In this document: in pieces, positions 9,339-17,288 of the stretch | Numbering within the stretch: position 1 is the first letter of the stretch | Layout of the letters: each line of letters begins with the position of its first letter | Assembly (NCBI GenBank): GCA_001802865.1 | Contig: MHAF01000080.1 | Location: forward strand, 1 to 32,158 | Source: Ignavibacteria bacterium RBG_16_34_14 | Lineage (GTDB): Bacteria > Bacteroidota > Ignavibacteria > Ignavibacteriales > Ignavibacteriaceae | Direction of reading: 5' to 3' | Length of the DNA: 32,158 bases | Translations under genes and position numbers: made by a program | Notes under the pieces: model-generated | The model's database searches: none | Told to the model about the DNA's origin: nothing | Seen by the model: the letters and a program-made list of their open reading frames with translations, nothing else

Positions 9339-12215
9339 TTAAAGTTGAATGTTGGAAAAATTAACTTTCAAACCAAGCCTGATTAATCTTGGAATTCCAA
9401 AATTGAAAGGATTTCTTTCCAGAGATTCATAATCCTGTCTGAATGCTTCAGGATATGAAACTCCTGATGTAAAGGTTTGCCCTTCCTCAGTTGCTAACCA
9501 ACCGGTTGAATAGGGGCTGCCGGTTGATCTGTAAACATCAACAGGATTATCAGCATCAAGAAGATTTTCTATCCATAAATAAGGAGTAATGGTTGCACTA
9601 CTGAAAGCAAAACCTTTTTCAAGTTTTAAATCAATTCTGAAATTTCCAGGACCATAAGATGAATTAACATATCCTTTTGTTTCTCCCCAGTTGGTGCTGC
9701 CCTCAAGTAAATTTTGTTCGTGTAATGGTGTGTATGGACGGCCGCTTGCAAACGAAATAAGTACATTTGCATTTATTAATTCAAAAACACCAAGATCACC
9801 TTTAGGTACAAAGAAGTCCAAATTAATTGTACCTGTATGTCGCTGGTCGAAATCAAGAGGTGCAATAACTTTTGGAATTCTTTCTTCACCAATATTTCTG
9901 AATGCAGCAACAAATGATGAACTTGTTGATGATCCGGTTCCTTCTGCAATGGAATAAGTATAATCAAGGGACATTGTAAAATAACTTATCCTCGATACAT
10001 CAGCAGATATTGCGAGACCTTTTATTGTACCAAAATCTGTATTGGTCGGTGTATAATATTCCAGCCGCTCTCCACCCTGAGATCTTTGGAAAAAGACAAG
10101 TGCTGTATTTACAAGACCTTCAGTATTTTTATAAAAGGCTGTAATGTTTAATGCGGCAACGCTGCCCAATACTTGTCTGAAACCCACTTCATATTGAGTG
10201 GTAACTTCACTTTCAACCTGACCATTTAATAATGTTAAAGCATCATCACGAACAATTGCATTCAAATCAAACTGGCTTGCATAAAGCTGATTTAAAGATG
10301 GTTCCTGAATGAATTTTCCATATTGAGCATGAAAAACGGTACTTTCTGTTACAGGAAATCCTATTCCAATTCTTGGAGATATATGGAATTCCGGCTCCTT
10401 TGTAACAAAATCGGCTGGATCAAAAACGCCCGGATTTCCAAAAATAAATGGAAAGTTAGGATCTCTGAGAATATCAGTCTGAGTATCAAAATAATCAAAC
10501 CTGATACCGAGGTTAAGAACCATATCGCTTAGTTCAAATCTATCCTGAAGATATGCATAAGCAATAAAAGGCTTTTTAGGTTCGAAATCCACCTGTATAC
10601 TTTGTGCAGACTGACCATTAATTAAGACATGGTTTTCGTTCCGGTCACTATTGGTTGTTTGTGTACCTGTAATATTATAACCAAATACTGTTGGCTGCAT
10701 TCTATAATATTTAGATTGAGGATCCAGGGAACTTAAATTGCTTGAAGCTAACCCAACCGGACCTATTGAGTAGAGTCGAAGCACATTATAATTAATACCT
10801 CCGCCAATTTCTAATAAATGACTTTCTAATTGTGTTGTTATATCAAGATCTCCTGAAAGGGTATTATTATTTGTTTTTGTATAACCATTAAATACTCTCC
10901 CTCTTGCATTAAATATTCCAATTGAATCTAATGCAATCCTAACCCCATTAGCAGGAACGCTAACACCTTCACGGTTAAATATTGTTAGACTATCTCCATA
11001 AGCAGGAAGATTATCAAAGTAAACTCCATCTCCTGTTTCTTCATCAAATATTTTGAAACCGAGATTTAAATTCCAGAAAGAATTGCTGCTGATATTCTGA
11101 GATATTCTTGCACTATATGATTGATTTAATCTTTCAATTTTTTGAAAGTGCATAGAATTATTTTTTGAATACAGATGAGTGTATCCTCGTGTATCCTGTT
11201 GATTTATGTTAGCACCTAATCTAACAGTCCAGCTTTCAATACTATGACTTGTTCTTCCGGTGAAACGATATACACCCGATTCATTATTAGGTATATAATC
11301 GTAAAATTTATTAATTGAGGAGAAATTTAGATTGATAGCACGGGGATCGCCATCTAAAAACCAACCTCTTTCACCGGAAAGGAAGAAAGTGTGATTGGCT
11401 ATTCCTGGTATAATTGGTCCACCTAATGTAGCTGAGTACAGATTATAACCATAGTTATCAGTAAAACTTGATGACATAACATCAGCATAAATCGAGTAAG
11501 TAGGATCACCTGTTTTGGTAGTAACATTTACAATTCCAGATTGAGCTTGCCCATATTTTGCTTCATAACCACCAATCTCAAAAGAAATCTGCTCAATTGC
11601 AGAATTACTAACCTGGGAATAATTAGTACCTGTATAAATATCATTCTGAGGAATTCCATCAACAATATAAAGCACTTCATTACCTCGCCCACCTCTAACG
11701 TTAATAGTAGCATTTCCATCAGTGCCACCACTGCCTTCTGAAATAACAACACCGGCTTGTAACGATGCAAGCTTCTCAACACCTCTTACAGGAAGACGAC
11801 CAATTTCTTCAGAATCAATTACTTTTTTTGTATTGGTTGATTTTTCCTCAAAGAATTTTCTATCCTGAACAACAATGTCAGGTAAAGTAAAATCTGTGGA
11901 AAGTTCTACATTTAATTCATAAGTAACGCCACCAACTATTCTTACTTCCTGAACAGTTTTGGGTGCATAACCAACGAAACTAAACCGTACTTCATAAGAA
12001 CCCGGAGGAATATTAAGAATAAAATAATCCCCATCAACATCAGTAGCTGCACCCCAATCGGTATTGAGTATAACCACATTGGCTCCAATCAAAGCTTCTT
12101 TGGTATCAGCATCTACTACTTTTCCGCTGAGTTTACCAACACCAGTCTGTGAGTATATTGAAGCCGAGAAGATAAATAAAGTAAAAGCAAACAAAAAATT
12201 TGTAAAAATTTTCAT
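9339..12215 (-). CDS. TonB-dependent receptor with N-terminal carboxypeptidase-like regulatory domain
   Basis: This outer-membrane importer is energised by TonB. The 958-residue protein has a signal peptide (MKIFTNFLFAFTLFIFSASIYSQ split over residues 1-23) and then a CarboxypepD-regulatory-like beta-sandwich (about residues 26-110: GKLSGKVVDADTKEALIGAN). The plug domain (about 130-240) contains INVRGGRGNEVLYIVDGIP and ends with YGQAQSGIVNVTTKTG. A long 22-strand barrel reaches the C-terminus, which closes with aromatic/hydrophobic LGLKVNFSNIQL. The ATG at 12215 was chosen because GGAG lies 7-8 bases upstream; the longer frame to 12323 reads through intergenic sequence. No SusD-like lipoprotein is next to it, so it is not a classical SusCD pair; its partner seems to be the large T9SS protein 37 bases downstream. 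The substrate is unknown. Confidence 0.88.
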   Translation of the reverse strand: MKIFTNFLFAFTLFIFSASIYSQTGVGKLSGKVVDADTKEALIGANVVILNTDWGAATDVDGDYFILNIPPGSYEVRFSFVGYAPKTVQEVRIVGGVTYELNVELSTDFTLPDIVVQDRKFFEEKSTNTKKVIDSEEIGRLPVRGVEKLASLQAGVVISEGSGGTDGNATINVRGGRGNEVLYIVDGIPQNDIYTGTNYSQVSNSAIEQISFEIGGYEAKYGQAQSGIVNVTTKTGDPTYSIYADVMSSSFTDNYGYNLYSATLGGPIIPGIANHTFFLSGERGWFLDGDPRAINLNFSSINKFYDYIPNNESGVYRFTGRTSHSIESWTVRLGANINQQDTRGYTHLYSKNNSMHFQKIERLNQSYSARISQNISSNSFWNLNLGFKIFDEETGDGVYFDNLPAYGDSLTIFNREGVSVPANGVRIALDSIGIFNARGRVFNGYTKTNNNTLSGDLDITTQLESHLLEIGGGINYNVLRLYSIGPVGLASSNLSSLDPQSKYYRMQPTVFGYNITGTQTTNSDRNENHVLINGQSAQSIQVDFEPKKPFIAYAYLQDRFELSDMVLNLGIRFDYFDTQTDILRDPNFPFIFGNPGVFDPADFVTKEPEFHISPRIGIGFPVTESTVFHAQYGKFIQEPSLNQLYASQFDLNAIVRDDALTLLNGQVESEVTTQYEVGFRQVLGSVAALNITAFYKNTEGLVNTALVFFQRSQGGERLEYYTPTNTDFGTIKGLAISADVSRISYFTMSLDYTYSIAEGTGSSTSSSFVAAFRNIGEERIPKVIAPLDFDQRHTGTINLDFFVPKGDLGVFELINANVLISFASGRPYTPLHEQNLLEGSTNWGETKGYVNSSYGPGNFRIDLKLEKGFAFSSATITPYLWIENLLDADNPVDVYRSTGSPYSTGWLATEEGQTFTSGVSYPEAFRQDYESLERNPFNFGIPRLIRLGLKVNFSNIQL

Positions 12216-12324
12216 CTCTTCTCCACCAATAATTTTGTTAATAATGTTCTCTTCTAATTGAAAAGAACCTGTCAATAAAGAATACCTAAAACTAAAGAAT
12301 AAAAGTAAAATTAAAAAGTACACT

Positions 12325-12366
12325 TAAAAAAAAGGCGGGTAACTCTTTTTAAGAGCTGCCCGCCCG
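12325..12366 (-). terminator. Rho-independent terminator after the Asp-box T9SS protein gene
   Basis: A two-part stem is formed by GGCGGG (12334-12339) with CCCGCC (12359-12364) and an inner CTCTT (12343-12347) with AAGAG (12351-12355). A run of eight T follows on the minus strand. It lies about 30 bases after the stop at 12395 and separates that gene from the TonB-dependent receptor gene. Confidence 0.9.
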
Positions 12367-12394
12367 CAATCAAAATTTCACTATTTCCAACAAT

Positions 12395-14167
12395 TTACTT
12401 CAATAACATCATCTTCTTTGATGATGTAAAGTTTCCGGCTTGAATAGTATAGATATATAAACCGGAAGAGAGATTCGAAGCATCGAAATTAACCTCGTGC
12501 TGGCCTGCATCTTCAAAAGAGTTAACCAAAGTTGCAACTTCTTTTCCAAGTACATCATAAACTTTTAATACAACATTGCTTCTTTCAGCAAGTGTATATT
12601 TTATTTGCGTACCTGGGTTAAATGGATTGGGGAAATTCTGTGCTAAATTAAAACTATTAACGAAATTTTCTCCATCTCCTACTCCTCCTGGAACAGGTAA
12701 TCCAACGGTTGTTGAAAAATGATAAAATTGTGCTGTAACTCCAGGCAGAGATCCATTAACCTGGCTGCCGGCATTTGGATCACCTTGCATAACCATATGA
12801 ACAGTACATGAATCTCCTGAAACAGGATTAGATTCTGCAAGACTTACCCAATCCCAATCAAGTAATGGGGAATCTGGTGTGAAGACTTCGGGTGCTGTCC
12901 AGGTTGCACCACTATCAGTTGAAACCATAAACCAACCTTTTGTAAATGTGGTTGAGTCTAAAGTTGTATTTCTAAATTCAGTTGTTGATTCGAATGCAAC
13001 AAATAATGCCCTGTTATCTTCAGATTTACCAATTACAGGACGGGCAAGTGAATTCATAACATCAGTAGTACCTAAACCAGGGAAATAAGGAATGTTATTA
13101 GAATCTGCTAAAATTGCCGTTGTATCAACAGTAATATCAGGACTCCAAAAACGAATCTCTGAAGCTGCCTCAGGGAAATAGCTTGCAAAATCCGGTGTCT
13201 GCATATAAACTTCAAATACAATTGCAGGTGTTGTATCGTTGTAAACAAGATCTATTCCTCTGATAGTGCCCATGTAATTAGTATCACCGGGAATTACGAA
13301 TGGTGTAAATATTTGTGTTGGTGTTCCCCATGTAGTTCCACCATCAGTTGAAGTTCTATAAAAAGCCTCGCCCAAAATACCAAGATAAGCGTGTCCAACA
13401 GTTCCGTCGGATGCTGTTGCAAAACAATAGGTTTCTGCCTGGTTGCCATCATAGAATTGCCATCCTGAAAATGTTCCGCCTGCTACATTAAGAACATTTG
13501 TGTATTGGAAATTTACTCCATTAACAGATGCTACAACTACTACATTATCATCATTAGTAACTCCTAATCTTGGCCAGATAGCATCACCATCGGGGGCATT
13601 ACCCGGATCAAAATTAACGAAATCATTAACACCGGGTGCACTATTAATAAATACCTGTGCCCTTGTACTACCTCCACCTAAGTTACTATGATTAGAAATA
13701 ACAACTGAAGAGAAGGATAAACCATTAATTGCCGGGAAACCTGATCTCGCACCACCAGCACCAGCTGTAGGAGGAACATTACCAACATTCGTCCAATTAA
13801 CTCCGCCATCCATACTGGCAAAATAGGTGCAGGTTCTGTCACTCCAAGCAGATGTTTGTTGCGATGTTGTAAAAACAGCATTCAATGAGCCGCCATTCAG
13901 ATCATACCAGAGCTGTTGTGTAGAACCATTACTTTGAAGATCATAACCTGTTGCAAGAGTTGTTATATTATTCATTGTATAAACAAACAAAGCTCTATTT
14001 ACAACAGCGTTTGAAAGGACTATGCTTTCGTGATTAACCACTTGAGCATTTGTTGAACCCGTTTCTTCGCCGGTATTTACTGTTTTCTTTACCGCCTTGA
14101 GCTGGGCAAAAACAAGAGATGTGAAAAGTAAGAAAATAAAAATGAACCTCGTAATTGTCTTTAGCAT
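12395..14167 (-). CDS. Secreted Asp-box (BNR/sialidase-like repeat) protein with T9SS type A sorting tail
   Basis: This 590-residue exported protein has a signal peptide (residues 1-21, ending LVFAQ). Three Asp-box repeats of the S-x-D-x-G-x-x-W type sit in a probable beta-propeller: SMDGGVNW (118-125), STDGGTTW (273-280) and STDSGATW (416-423). The last 85 residues are a textbook T9SS type A domain, with NFPNPFNPGTQIKYTL, then DVLGKEVATLV, SSGLYIYTIQAG and a final KKMMLLK. The tail directs secretion and cell-surface attachment or release. Asp-box propellers occur in sialidases and in many non-enzymatic surface proteins; the sialidase catalytic Arg triad and FRIP motif are not evident, so no enzyme activity is assigned. 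It has its own promoter, AAGGAGAGC ribosome-binding site and terminator, so it is a single-gene unit. Confidence 0.85.
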   Translation of the reverse strand: MLKTITRFIFIFLLFTSLVFAQLKAVKKTVNTGEETGSTNAQVVNHESIVLSNAVVNRALFVYTMNNITTLATGYDLQSNGSTQQLWYDLNGGSLNAVFTTSQQTSAWSDRTCTYFASMDGGVNWTNVGNVPPTAGAGGARSGFPAINGLSFSSVVISNHSNLGGGSTRAQVFINSAPGVNDFVNFDPGNAPDGDAIWPRLGVTNDDNVVVVASVNGVNFQYTNVLNVAGGTFSGWQFYDGNQAETYCFATASDGTVGHAYLGILGEAFYRTSTDGGTTWGTPTQIFTPFVIPGDTNYMGTIRGIDLVYNDTTPAIVFEVYMQTPDFASYFPEAASEIRFWSPDITVDTTAILADSNNIPYFPGLGTTDVMNSLARPVIGKSEDNRALFVAFESTTEFRNTTLDSTTFTKGWFMVSTDSGATWTAPEVFTPDSPLLDWDWVSLAESNPVSGDSCTVHMVMQGDPNAGSQVNGSLPGVTAQFYHFSTTVGLPVPGGVGDGENFVNSFNLAQNFPNPFNPGTQIKYTLAERSNVVLKVYDVLGKEVATLVNSFEDAGQHEVNFDASNLSSGLYIYTIQAGNFTSSKKMMLLK

Positions 14168-14238
14168 ACTGCTCTCCTTTTTTTGTTTATTAAAGTTATG
14201 AACCTACTTAAAACTTATTGTCTATAAAACACAAAACC

Positions 14239-14267
14239 AAAATACTATAACAGGTTTTTTATGTCAA
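14239..14267 (-). promoter_or_regulatory. Sigma70-type promoter of the Asp-box protein gene
   Basis: On the minus strand a perfect -35 TTGACA (14262-14267) is followed after 17 bases by TATTTT (14239-14244). Transcription would start near 14232, giving a leader of about 65 bases that ends with AAGGAGAGC before the ATG at 14167. A second TTGACA at 14321-14326 has no good -10. Confidence 0.55.
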
Positions 14268-14346
14268 GTATTAAAGAATCTTATTATTTTCTAAACCGAG
14301 TTACGGTTTTTTTTCAAAAATGTCAAGAGACTTTAAACCACTGAAC

Positions 14347-15930
14347 TTAAATTTTGACCTTTTGGATATCTTTAACGCCTTTAATCGCAGAAATTCTATT
14401 TAATACTTTTTGATCTATTTCGCTATCCGTATTAATAATTGTTAGTGCTTCTTTACCTGCTTCTAATCTTCCCAATGATAATCCGGCAATATTTATATCT
14501 GCTTCTGCAAGTGCTTTCCCAACTGTTGCAAGCATTCCAGGCTTATCTAAATTATAATAAAACAACATATGTCCTTCAGGTTTTAATTCAAGATGGTACG
14601 AATCAATATTAACTATCCTGAGTTCGTTATTCCCAAAAACAGTACCTTCAAGTAATCTGTTCCCCCTATCAGTTTCACATTCAACTGATAAAAGATTAGT
14701 ATAAGAAGAATTAGCCCCGGTTTTAATTTCATTAATTACAATACCTATTTCCTTCGCAAGATATGGAGCATTAATAAGATTAACTGATTCTGAAAGTTTC
14801 CTTGAAAGAAATCCTTTTAAAAATGATGCTGTTATTAAAGTTGCAGCGGAATGCAGCAAATCTCCGCTGAAGTTAATATTAATTTGTTTCAGCTGACCTC
14901 TGATTATTTGTGAATGAAGTATTCCGATATTTTCCGCTAATCGAACATATGGAGTAATTTGATTATCACTTTCAACTTCAATTGCTGCGGCATTAACTAT
15001 ACCTCTTGCAGATTTTTTCTGGAACAATTCAATAACCTGTTCAGCAATTTGAATTGCTACCTTCTCCTGGGCTTCTTCAGTTGAAGCACCGAGATGAGGA
15101 GTTGCAACTACTTTAGGATGATTAATTAATCTTCCTGAAAAATCCGGTGGTTCTGTTTCATACACATCAAAAGCAGCAGCAGAAACTTTCCCTGAATCCA
15201 AAGCACTAATTAAATCTGTTTCATTAATAATTCCACCGCGGGCACAATTAATAATCTTCACTCCGTCTTTACATTTCTGCAGAGTATTGGCTGAGATAAG
15301 ATATCTTGTATCATCATTTAGTGGAACATGAACAGTAATGATGTCGGATTTTTCAAATACTTTATTCAGATCAACAAGATCAACTTCTAATTTATTAGCC
15401 AGGTCTCCAGAAACAACAGGATCAAATGCGATTACATTCATGCCAAAAGCTTTTGATCTTATTGCAACTTCTCTTCCGATTTTACCCAAGCCAATAATCC
15501 CAAGAGTCTTGCTGTGAAGCTCGGTTCCTTTATACGTTTTCCTATCCCACTTACCGGAACGCATTGATTGATTTGCCTGGGCAATATTTCTGCACATAGA
15601 AACCATCAAAGCCATTGTATGTTCTGCTGTGGAAATTGTATTACCTCCGGGAGTGTTCATTACTAAAATACCTTTTCTGGTTGCAGCATCAACATCAATG
15701 TTATCTACCCCGGTTCCTGCTCTGCCGATCACTTCCATATTGTTCATAAGAGATATTAATTCAGAATCAACCTGAGTTTCGCTTCTTACAATTAATCCAT
15801 TATAAACAGGGATTATTTTTTTAATTTCATTACGTGAAATCCCAGGCTGATATTTAACTTCAAATCCACCGGCTTCAAAAACTGCAGCACATTTTTTATC
15901 TACAGCATCAGTAATGATAATCTTTTTCAT
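14347..15930 (-). CDS. serA: D-3-phosphoglycerate dehydrogenase
   Basis: It oxidises 3-phosphoglycerate to 3-phosphohydroxypyruvate with NAD+, the first step of serine synthesis in the cytosol. The 527-residue length matches the long (type I) form. In order there are the substrate-binding half with IGRAGTGVDNID (68-79), the NAD-binding Rossmann fold with GIIGLGKIG (144-152) and the acidic residue Asp170, and the catalytic set Arg231 (in NCARGGIIN), Glu260 (in YETEPP) and His279 (in PHLGAS). An intervening regulatory domain (about 320-445) and a C-terminal ACT domain (about 455-527, with DKPGMLATVGKALAEADINI) follow, suggesting serine feedback control. It lies 47 bases after trxA and may be co-transcribed with it; no serC or serB is visible nearby. 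Confidence 0.95.
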   Translation of the reverse strand: MKKIIITDAVDKKCAAVFEAGGFEVKYQPGISRNEIKKIIPVYNGLIVRSETQVDSELISLMNNMEVIGRAGTGVDNIDVDAATRKGILVMNTPGGNTISTAEHTMALMVSMCRNIAQANQSMRSGKWDRKTYKGTELHSKTLGIIGLGKIGREVAIRSKAFGMNVIAFDPVVSGDLANKLEVDLVDLNKVFEKSDIITVHVPLNDDTRYLISANTLQKCKDGVKIINCARGGIINETDLISALDSGKVSAAAFDVYETEPPDFSGRLINHPKVVATPHLGASTEEAQEKVAIQIAEQVIELFQKKSARGIVNAAAIEVESDNQITPYVRLAENIGILHSQIIRGQLKQININFSGDLLHSAATLITASFLKGFLSRKLSESVNLINAPYLAKEIGIVINEIKTGANSSYTNLLSVECETDRGNRLLEGTVFGNNELRIVNIDSYHLELKPEGHMLFYYNLDKPGMLATVGKALAEADINIAGLSLGRLEAGKEALTIINTDSEIDQKVLNRISAIKGVKDIQKVKI

Positions 15931-15977
15931 TTCTTCAATAATAAACTGAATTATTTATCGGAGAATATTCAGACACG

Positions 15978-16298
15978 TTAAAGAGCAGCATTTAGTTTTT
16001 GTACGATCTGAACTTTAGGTACTGCACCAATTATCGTGTCTTTCACTTTTCCATTTTTAAATATTAATAATGTTGGAATACTCCGTACTCCATATTTAAT
16101 TGATGTCTGTTGATTTTCATCAACATCAAGTTTTCCGATTTTAGCTTTGCCTTCATATTCATTGGCTAATTCTTCAACAACCGGAGCAATAATTTTACAT
16201 GGCCCACACCATACAGCCCAGAAATCAATTAGTACTGGTTTATCAGATTTAATCACTTCCTGTTCAAAGTTATCATCTGTTAAAGTGATTGGTTTCAT
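15978..16298 (-). CDS. trxA: Thioredoxin
   Basis: This small cytosolic disulfide reductase supplies electrons to ribonucleotide reductase, peroxiredoxins and other targets, and is recycled by thioredoxin reductase. The 106-residue protein is the usual single-domain length. It has the active site WCGPC (residues 30-34), the buried Asp in the FEQEV...PVLIDFWA strand, and the cis-proline Pro75 in SIPTLLIF. The C-terminus ends with the usual amphipathic helix. AGGAT lies a few bases upstream of the ATG at 16298. The gene sits between an enoyl-ACP reductase and serA without evident terminators, so it probably belongs to a loose housekeeping operon. Confidence 0.95.
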   Translation of the reverse strand: MKPITLTDDNFEQEVIKSDKPVLIDFWAVWCGPCKIIAPVVEELANEYEGKAKIGKLDVDENQQTSIKYGVRSIPTLLIFKNGKVKDTIIGAVPKVQIVQKLNAAL

Positions 16299-16374
16299 TT
16301 TATCCTTTTTTATTCTATTTAATTAATGATTAAAATTTTTTTTATGAACCGAATCTTTTTAGAGAAGGTTTATT

Positions 16375-17202
16375 TTATAAATAATCTTTTTTCCCCTGAC
16401 CCACAAAGTTAACAATGTCTTCTCCACCATCGGCATTTATAACTCCACCGGATATCCACTCTCCTCCATCCCTGCAAAGTACCGAAATAACTTTAGCAAT
16501 ATCTTCAGGGGTTGTTAACCTGTTCCTTGGATTTTTTCTTTGAGCTACCTGAATCATTGGTTCATTACCGGGAATTTTTCTTAATGCAGGTGTATCTGTT
16601 ACACCCGCCATTATTGCATTCACTGCAACATCCATTGGACCAAGTTCATAAGCAAGTTGTCTTACATGAGATTCAAGTGTAGCCTTGGCAGCCGATACTG
16701 CGCCATAAGCAGGGATAACCGAATGTCCGCCGGAACTTGTCATACCAAATATTCTCCCTTTCCTTGCAAGAAGATTATTTGTAACCAAATCCTGAGTCCA
16801 ATAAACAAGAGAATGAGCCATTACATCAAGAGTCATTTCCATCTGTGCTTTGGTAATGGGTTGAGAATCGCCAAGTTTTGTAAATGCTTTCAAAGTCCCA
16901 AAAGCAAGTGAATGCAAAAGAACTTTTATAATGGGCTGCCCTCCAGAGATATTTTTTAATTCATCCATTATTTCAATTCGTTTTTTTTCATCGGCAGCAT
17001 TAGCATTAAAGAATTTTGCTTTTACTCCATGAGCTTCAATACTTTTAATAATTCTTTCAACATTGTGCATTGTTGCTTGTCTATCCAAATGCACACCTGC
17101 AATATTAAATCCCTCTTCTGCAAGTTTAATTGAAACAGCTTCACCAAAACCAGATGAGGCACCAAGAATTAATGCCCAATATTTTTTATTCTCTTCTTTC
17201 AT
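16375..17202 (-). CDS. Enoyl-[acyl-carrier-protein] reductase, SDR family, FabL (YX6K) type
   Basis: This is a short-chain dehydrogenase/reductase of 275 residues. The Rossmann start is LILGASSGFGEAV (residues 11-23). HSLAFGTLKAF (97-107) resembles the HSIAF-like block of FabI. Ser156-Ser157 precede a Tyr166...Lys173 pair spaced by six residues (YGAVSAAK). Ordinary SDRs have YX3K, while enoyl-ACP reductases FabI and FabL have YX6K, so this protein most likely reduces trans-2-enoyl-ACP in the last step of fatty-acid elongation, with NADH or NADPH. The C-terminus ends with ISGGVINADGGEDIV, a usual SDR cofactor/substrate loop. accA and a thioesterase lie in the same direction upstream. FabL versus FabI class is inferred from the spacing; another enoyl-thioester reductase role is possible. 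Confidence 0.75.
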   Translation of the reverse strand: MKEENKKYWALILGASSGFGEAVSIKLAEEGFNIAGVHLDRQATMHNVERIIKSIEAHGVKAKFFNANAADEKKRIEIMDELKNISGGQPIIKVLLHSLAFGTLKAFTKLGDSQPITKAQMEMTLDVMAHSLVYWTQDLVTNNLLARKGRIFGMTSSGGHSVIPAYGAVSAAKATLESHVRQLAYELGPMDVAVNAIMAGVTDTPALRKIPGNEPMIQVAQRKNPRNRLTTPEDIAKVISVLCRDGGEWISGGVINADGGEDIVNFVGQGKKDYL

Positions 17203-17288
17203 AAAAATGGGAAATTAAACTCCCTATTAAATCGGAATTTTGAGATTAAATAATACGAAATAGCGAAACGTTATACAAACAAGGGAAA

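Noticed and set aside
12216-12323. Longer TonB-dependent receptor starting at 12323
   Set aside because: It reads through intergenic sequence next to a terminator; the ATG at 12215 has GGAG and begins a signal peptide.
14293-14309. AAACCG-AGTTA-CGGTTT hairpin after serA
   Set aside because: The stem is short, and the T run follows on the plus strand, where there is no gene; on the minus strand no T run follows. Not listed as a terminator.
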